Shown piece after piece: positions 57,123 through 64,000 of a stretch of DNA of 64,000 nucleotides. Position 1 is the first letter of the stretch; each line of letters begins with the position of its first letter. The DNA comes from Dendrobium chrysotoxum (Eukaryota > Streptophyta > Magnoliopsida > Asparagales > Orchidaceae). A program made the position numbers and the translations under genes. The notes under the pieces are model-generated. The model worked only from the letters and a program-made list of their open reading frames with translations, was not told where the DNA came from and did not search any database. The stretch spans positions 27,493,914 to 27,557,913 of the forward strand of contig CM034312.1 in assembly GCA_019925795.1 (NCBI GenBank), in the 5' to 3' direction.

Positions 57123-60100
57123 TGTTGACCTCAATTTTCACCAGTTTACCCTCGAGCATGTTCGGTCAGCTTAATTGAACCTAGCCGAGTCTAATTTGAA
57201 CTCGAGATGACTCGGATCGAGTCGAATTAGACCCGAAGATATTTAGTTATCCTTGATCGATACATTTGAGCCTCATCGAGTCCAGTTTGAGCTCGAGTCG
57301 ACTCGAATTGAGTCAAATTAGGTTCGACAAAGTTTAATTGAACTCGAGCATTGCTTGTCAGCCTCGTCGAGTTCAATTCGAGTTCGCATTAGCTCGAATT
57401 GAGTCGAATTTGACCCAATTGTTTTCTGTTAGGCTAGATTCATTTACTTGAGCCTTGTCGAGTTCGATTCAAACATAATTCGCATTTATTTTGGCTTAAT
57501 TTCATTAATTAAATTCAATCAGACCCGAATTGATCCGACCCGAGCCGAATTAAATTTGATTTTTGAATTTTGTTTTTTTTTTTAATTCAATTTGTTTGAT
57601 TTGATTCCGATTGAAGTTTAAATGGCTTCTAAATGATTGGAATAATTTCCTAAATAGAGATTTTTGCAGATATGAGGCTGAGCAGCTCGCTATGGAAAGA
57701 TTTGATAAATTAGCAAAGTGAGAGGCGAGATTGAAAAAAAAAAAAATTTCTCTCGCCGGTTTAGGCATGAATTGACTCCAAATTTCGGGGATATATCTCG
57801 AGTCCGCCCCGTTCTCCTTTGGTAGAGACAACTCCAGGCGAAACTGGCCTCAGATCCATCCGACTTCCTCGGTTCGACGGAGCAAAGAGACCCGACACCT
57901 CCCCTCTCTCGTCGCGGCGATTTGCGAAAACAAAAGGAGGCCCCTCTCGCCAAAGCTGGACCTGGCAGGCCAGTAACCGATTCAAGAGGAAAAGGCTCCC
58001 TCTCTCTCAGTTCCTTTCCCTAGTTCGCAAAGGGCCAGGAGCATCCATCCACGGTTCAGTTCAGAGGAGGAAGAGGTTGCCAGCCGCAAGTCTCACCAAG
58101 AGAAAGGATTTTTATGCAAGGAGTTCTCATTCATACAAGGCTGCAAGACTCCACTTCGAAGACAGATTCAGGCCTTTCTCTCAGTGCCCAACCCCACGTC
58201 TCCTCTCCCTATCTTGATTCCTCAACAAGGAAGAGCTGAAGAAGGCCATCCATCCTCTCAACGCCGTCCTTCCTCCGCTCCACTTCGATTCCCCTCTCCA
58301 GCCGAAGCCGATCCACTCTCCCCAACCTTCTCTCACGACCCTTTCTCGTGGACAGTAGTCCAAGCAAAGAAGAAATGTAAGAAGTTGGTTTATAGCAAGA
58401 GAAAGGAGGATTCGACCTCAACCATGGCACAGATGAAGGCAGAGAAAGTTACACAATAAACTGAGGAATAAGGCAATCGTCGCCGTCTTTGTTAGTGTCG
58501 AGCTGAGCTCTACTCTTAACGTATAACCCTCCTTTTCATTCTCTTTTAACCTTTTCCTTTCTAAGGTTTTTTTTAATTTTGATTAACCTTTTTTTAATTC
58601 TTTAAAAAAAATTATTATTATTTTTTTAATCAGTTTTGTCTCTGTATGAAAGAGCTTGTAAAAGAAGAAATAATACCCATCTTCTCGATTCTGTGAGTAA
58701 GCTGAAATTTCGTTCTGATTGATCAGTTCATCATCCCGATGAAGATCTCACATCGAGCAAGCTCTTGTTATAAGGAGAAAGAAGTTTCGAGCTTTCTTTT
58801 TTAATAGATTTGACATGTTTGTTTATTGTGATATGCTCTGTTAAAGCCATCTCATGAGTGTCTTTCTTTTCTATCTAAGAATTGGAAAAGGCTATAACTC
58901 CTTGAACTCATGGCGATAGTTTATTTTATTTTATTATTATTATTATTATTTTTATTTTATTAGAGCTGTTTGGTTGCAAGACTTGGTGCTGATTTAAGAT
59001 AAATCTTGCCAAACGATTTTCTGCTGGAATAAGAATTAAATTATTTTTGCCACCTTTTCTCATTAGGTCTCTTCCTCTCTTTCATTTCCATTATAGATAT
59101 TAAAATATTTGCTAAACAGTTTATCAAAATTTTATCGACATTTAACCTGCTTTATTTTATTTTATTTTTATTTAAAATTGTCAGGATTTATGGAATCTCG
59201 ATTTACAAAGCTTTATTTTATTTTATGTTACTTTAATTCCACATGGAAGTAGATACTCCTTTGAATAAATCTCACTCATAAAGATTACTCTTTAAATCTC
59301 TTCATCAAAATATAAATAAAAAAAATGAATGGGATTTATCATTACGTGTCATTTTCTCGAGAAGAATTAAAGTTGGATGTGTGGTATGAAATAACTTTTA
59401 TTTGAAAGGATTGTTTGTGTTAAAATCCATTTCTGCCATCATTGAGTTATTACCCCATGTAGCAACGTTTATATTTAAGAGCATGTTTCAACATTGTGTG
59501 TTCACTCGACATGAAATAAAACTTACGAGTTTTGTTGGGAGGTCCATACCCCTAGCATGTGTTTTATGTCTTGTCGTTGCAAGCTGAATTTCTTGCGAAG
59601 TATGAGATAGATGACATTGTTTATTATCAAAGAGGATAATCTTATTTCATAAGTCATGTTTGAACTAAAATACTTGATACACATGCTTATGTTTTATTCT
59701 CATGGGTGACTCCCAACGTTTCCATGGAGAGAATTTGATAGAATGTTCATATTACTCTTATAATTCATGTTTCCGTCTGTAAGCATACATGCATGAAAGT
59801 CGAGATTGTTAGTTTATGTTTGGAAATCACTTGTTTCAATGTTGATGTTCCATCCAACTAATCATGTATGTGTTCTCTTGAAAGAGTTTGATAAAGTTGA
59901 ATGTCTCATTTTGAATGGTAAAGTGTTGAGAACCCCTTAGGGCAAGTTGCATAGTGTCAGAATGTCATTGAATGTAAAATATGTTGTTGAAGATTTTCAA
60001 CTTGATTCTTTATATTCATATTTATGCATATTTGAGTGCATACGATGTATTTGCATTAATTATACACTTCCATCAACGAGTCTACATGTACATCTAGTGT

Positions 60101-63100
60101 TATATAAAGTAAAGCAAGCTTGATAGTTTTTTCAGATAACTTCACATATTTCCTGTTTCAATTACAAGCATATATAAAATCCATCCAAAGATATTTTACC
60201 TATGTCGGAAAGTCTTCATATATCTTATGTATAATTTATCCACACGCTCTACAATAGTAAATCTTTATGTTTGATGTTATCGGATTGCCATGAGATTTAT
60301 AGTGTAGCATTCCTTTATAATCCATGTTGGGAAACTCTTTTAATGATTTATGTTTTATGGTGACATATATGGGTTTGATAAATATAAATGCTAGGTTACT
60401 TTTTATTCTGAATTTTATTTACTCGCATTTCCTTTTGAATAGCCTCTACGCTCACTCTATGTTTATTCTTGCTTTGTTATTTGCGAGGTACTTTGGAGAC
60501 TATTTAGACGAAGGAGCCTGCATATATAATCAATCGCCCCCATTCATTCCGATGGGGGTGCTACGGGCGGAACCACCGGGTCATAGCTCCCGGTGCTGTA
60601 AGTTCTCCTAAAACTTAGAAAGCCCTTAGGAAGCCTTTGTGTATGTACGCCCCCACCCCTTAGGGCCTTATAGAAACTTCACTTTATAATTAGGATTGCT
60701 TTCTTTTTTATAGAACCCAAAACTCATTCACATGTACGAATGTCTAAAGGGTTAGAAGCAAACTTTATTTCACCTCCTACAACACTAGTGACCCTTAAGG
60801 ACAAAAACCTAAGGACGAGTCGTAGAAAACTTAGACTTAGGATGCATGCTCCCTTAGGATAGAAACATAAAACATAGAAAATTTAGTGACACGTCTTCCT
60901 ATGATTAGCGTGCTATAATTTCTTAACCATTAATCAATAAATCAATAACAACCCAAATCAGAAATGCATTAAAAATATTTAATTCTCAATCAAGCTATAA
61001 CCAACATATATAATCACTAAGAGATAAAATTGGCATATGAACTTGAATTAAGCCTAACTAAACCATTTATTACCCCCTTAATTAAACATTAACTAAATGA
61101 AAATCATTAAAAATAAACTTAAATTCAAAGAGTTATTAAATTGGGAAGTTAATCTAACTCGAACATAAAAGACTCATAATACCCAGACTTTTAAAATTCG
61201 TAACTAATTATAGAAAAATAAAAATCAAATAAATTAAAAAGTACTCAACTTTAATCAAAGTCTACTATTCATTAAAAATACTAACCTTTCAAAAATCAAG
61301 CTAATTTAAAAAGTCAACTCTCTGGTCAACCGTAGTCCAATAACTAGGGCCCGAAACTCCTAAAATCATAACTTTGCCTAGAAAACTCCAAATTCAGTAA
61401 ACTAACAGTCTAATTACTCATAGTAAGATCTAGTATTTAATAAAAACACTAACTCCCTTAGACCCAACCTGTTTCTAATAGTCCCCTTTTGGACCCCTTT
61501 TAGCCTAGTATATAGGTGGACCCCGGACCTTCTAAAATTCGCTAATATAACTTAAACTTTAAAGATCACTACCATAACTATTAAAATAGATCCACAAACT
61601 AAACTAACTAAAAAAATGGACCCTAATTTACTAATACTTGAACTTTAACCAAATCCTCCTTTTCAAACCTTCAATAAATATTAACACAAAACAACTCAAA
61701 CCATCTACCCAATGTATGACCTATCCAATGCCACACAAACTTTCTACACACACGTAGAATTGATTGTTAGGGCACCACTTCTAGATCTAGGTTAGGCCGG
61801 TGTTCTCTTTCTCAGTTGTTTTCTGTGTTGTGATCGCTCTTGCATGTGGCACGTGTGCTGTTTGTGTTGATTTGATGTGAGTGTTTATTTTATTACTGCA
61901 CTGTATTTTGTTTGCGATATTGTTGTTTGTGCGTTAGATTTACCCCTAGGCTAGGGACGTTTTATACTGACTCAGTCTTATGCAGGTGGCCATGCTCACG
62001 CAGCGCTAAAAGATGAACGGGGGCTAATATGATGAATCATAAATTATAAATGCTTGCTACAGGTGCTCCAGAATGCTTAGCCCCCAAATAAAAAAGAGCG
62101 TGGCCAAGTGTGTTTATTCTTCTGCACTGATATAACTGCCTGTGATGTGATATATTAAACTGCTTGAGATTTTTATTAGGATAACCTTGCAGGTTCAGTT
62201 TGAGTCTAGATTTTATTTTTCATAATGTGATTTGTAATTCATATTGAGTTGTGAAAGTCTTCAAAGTCTGGCATTTCAAGTACTATGTACCCAAAGAGAA
62301 AAAGAAAAGCCCTTCACAGGAAATTTCTTATTCATTTGGGTACACTTTTGGAGGACGGTCCATAGAAGAACCAGGAGACGACCCACGTGAAGGCTTGAAG
62401 ACAAAGACTTGAAGATGAAATGCCTGGCTTTTAAGACTTGCGTCATCCAGTAGGATTAGAATCCAGGTTGTTGTCGGTGGGGCCTGGCCACCATTACTTT
62501 TTCGCAGACCCTGGGTTGTACTTATACGGCACTTGCCGTGGACTGTGGACTTCTCTTTACTCTGCTCTGTGGATTTATATTGATTTGTTTATTTTGTGTG
62601 CGCAGTAAAAATTGCCTGCTTTTCTTAGGTTTCTTTCTTGCATGTGCTTGGCCTGATTTCGTTAGGCTCCTTAGGAACAAATCTTTTCTACTCGTAATAA
62701 AAATTCTAAAATTTTAAGAATTAAATAATATAGAAACCTAACGAACTAGGGAATAGCCGGAACCGTCTGGGGTCGCATGCATAGTGATGCATTCTCTCCC
62801 TCCTTGCTATAAGACACTTCCCCGCTTGCGGGTAGAGTCCAGATAATCCGACCTATGAGGATGAGGTGCTGGATTTGGGGAAGTCTAGTCTTTTCTAAAA
62901 AACTATTTTATAAGCCTTTTTTAAAATTCTATGCATATTTGATTTGAGATCGTTAACCAGCATGCATTGCATTAGAAACTAATTAAATTAAAATTCTAAT
63001 TGCATTAGTCTTAGGAGCATACACCCTACATAAGTCCAGGGCCATCTAGGAGACTCCCTAGACGTCGGCCCTACTTCCAATAACCAAACTACCTACCCAT

Positions 63101-63858
63101 CTTTCATAAAGACTTGGACAGCATGGATTTTATACGCTTAGGTGGTTAGCTGGCTTTCCTTTTCAGGCAGGATATAAGCCCAGAATGCATTAGCTAAGAC
63201 ACGGGTGTTAGTGTTGTGTAGAACACTAAGCCCACTAGATCTAGGGTTCAAGGCTACTACTATCGGTGTCTCATAGTATGCCTCATCGGTGGGTAAGTCC
63301 CCTTTCTTTCAGGGGCTATAAATCCTGCCTATCTGCGTCACCTAGATGACGCCACTTCCATCTTTCTCTCTCATATGCTTCGAGTGCATGATTTACTTAT
63401 TTTCTCCAGTTTCTTTTCACTACCTTAGTCCCTCCGGATGCTGATCTGAGCCGTGCATGTTGACTAAGCCTAGTTGAGCCCTTCTTTTCCTTCGAGTAGG
63501 ATTTCCTAGTCTTCGCCCTATGTACCAATCCCAATTTGGAAAGTATATTGTAGAATCCTTAATCGAGAGTATTCTCAGGCCCCGGCTTGAGATGTAATTA
63601 ACCACGGGGGCTTGCGCCCGTGGGAAACTGAATCCCGCTCTCAAATAAATCCCATTCGAGCTAATGTATCGGGTGGGGGAAACCCGTTGTGATGATCAGA
63701 TCGTACATATTATTACCCATCGGGGTGTGCTGGTGAGAACCGCTATCCTCAATGGTTAATCGTATGTGTGATCGAATCTGCCCTCCCATTGGCAACAGAT
63801 ACTGTCTCCCCTCGCGGGGCGGCGATGGTGTTCTGTTGAGTCCTTTCGGAGGTCCACA
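57123..63858 (+). repeat. 3' LTR of the giant element
   Basis: 6736 bp, the same layout as the 5' LTR. The only indel seen is two extra A residues in the poly-A near 57733. Substitutions lie in the first 450 bp and the last 1.5 kb. The GC-rich segment is at 57769-58469. Confidence 0.95.
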
Positions 63859-63863
63859 CATTT
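63859..63863. repeat. Target site duplication, right (CATTT)
   Basis: CATTT follows the CA end of the 3' LTR directly and is identical to 43091-43095. Confidence 0.92.
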
Positions 63864-64000
63864 AACTTATATGTGGTTGTTTGTTAGAGCATTGCTCAAT
63901 GATACTAATATGTATGAAAGAGAAAAATTAAATTCCACAAAAGAGGTTTGAACTATCTAAGATTATTTATCAAAATGTTGCTCAATGACATTAACTTATA
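63864..64000. other. Right flank, continuation of the hAT relic
   Basis: This DNA was contiguous with the sequence ending at 43095 before the giant element inserted. It has two copies of a GCTCAATGATACTAA-like phrase (about 63893 and 63972). No coding sequence could be read with confidence. Confidence 0.5.

Larger units (their letters stand above)
43096..63858 (+). mobile_element. Giant young non-autonomous LTR retrotransposon (LARD type)
   Basis: Two 6.73 kb direct repeats begin TGTTGACC and end GGTCCACA. They enclose 7.29 kb that starts with a primer binding site. A perfect 5-bp duplication, CATTT, flanks the whole (43091-43095 and 63859-63863). By eye the LTRs differ by 11 substitutions, all transitions, and one 2-base poly-A change, about 0.16%, so the insertion is recent. 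No gag, protease, RT or integrase is found inside, so it must move by another element's proteins. Very long LTRs, a tRNA-Arg-type PBS and related old LTRs nearby suggest the Tat/Ogre group. That placement is an inference. Confidence 0.93.

Noticed and set aside
43096..63858. A 6.7 kb segmental duplication
   Set aside because: TG...CA ends, a 5-bp target duplication around the whole, and a primer binding site after the first copy show these are LTRs of one insertion.

Overview
The window is repeat-dense, AT-rich intergenic DNA from a plant nuclear genome, most likely a flowering plant; the species cannot be told from the sequence. The signs are a Ty1/copia element primed by initiator tRNA-Met, Ty3/gypsy relics, giant Tat/Ogre-like LTRs, a plant-type L1 LINE, hAT relics, and H/ACA snoRNA genes behind a TATA box and a telo-box. 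No intact protein-coding host gene was found. Most open frames are decayed transposon pieces or chance ORFs, and several have only TTG as a start.

Layout. 1-6190: an old, truncated, very long LTR related to the LTRs of the young element on the right. 6250-8470: a decayed Ty3/gypsy pol. 9431-20200: a decayed Ty1/copia element with 1.65 kb LTRs full of GTAC palindromes, broken gag and pol, an extra ORF after pol, a mini-hairpin array and a truncated 3' LTR. 20196-20895: a hAT relic. 21288-24781: a probable snoRNA transcription unit with three diverged copies of one H/ACA snoRNA. 27480-28895: an antisense LTR of the same copia family. 28900-35045: a roughly 6.1 kb inverted pair of LTR-like sequences. 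35323-36330: an AT-rich tandem array. 36570-39360: an antisense L1 LINE relic. 40129-40898: two small inverted-repeat elements. 40905-43095: a broken hAT transposase.

43096-63858 holds a 20.76 kb LTR retrotransposon inside the hAT relic. It has two 6.73 kb LTRs that are almost identical (TG...CA ends), a perfect 5-bp target duplication (CATTT) and a primer binding site that fits a tRNA-Arg. Its 7.3 kb interior has no gag or pol. That interior holds one 168-codon Pro/Arg-rich ORF, a 28-bp-period array of short perfect hairpins, and blocks of 290-, 237- and 118-bp tandem repeats. It is a recently moved non-autonomous (LARD-type) element, probably mobilised by Tat/Ogre-type machinery.

Most notable: (1) short hairpin arrays of the same format and period occur in the copia element and in the unrelated giant element; (2) several RNA-like stem-loops in the giant LTR are conserved in the old LTR at 1-6190 with compensatory base changes, which suggests selection on LTR RNA structure; (3) the copia U3 GTAC/TATA promoter pattern is repeated upstream of the extra ORF; (4) a roughly 6 kb LTR inverted repeat could give hairpin RNA; (5) a three-copy H/ACA snoRNA cluster has a possible transposon around the middle copy.
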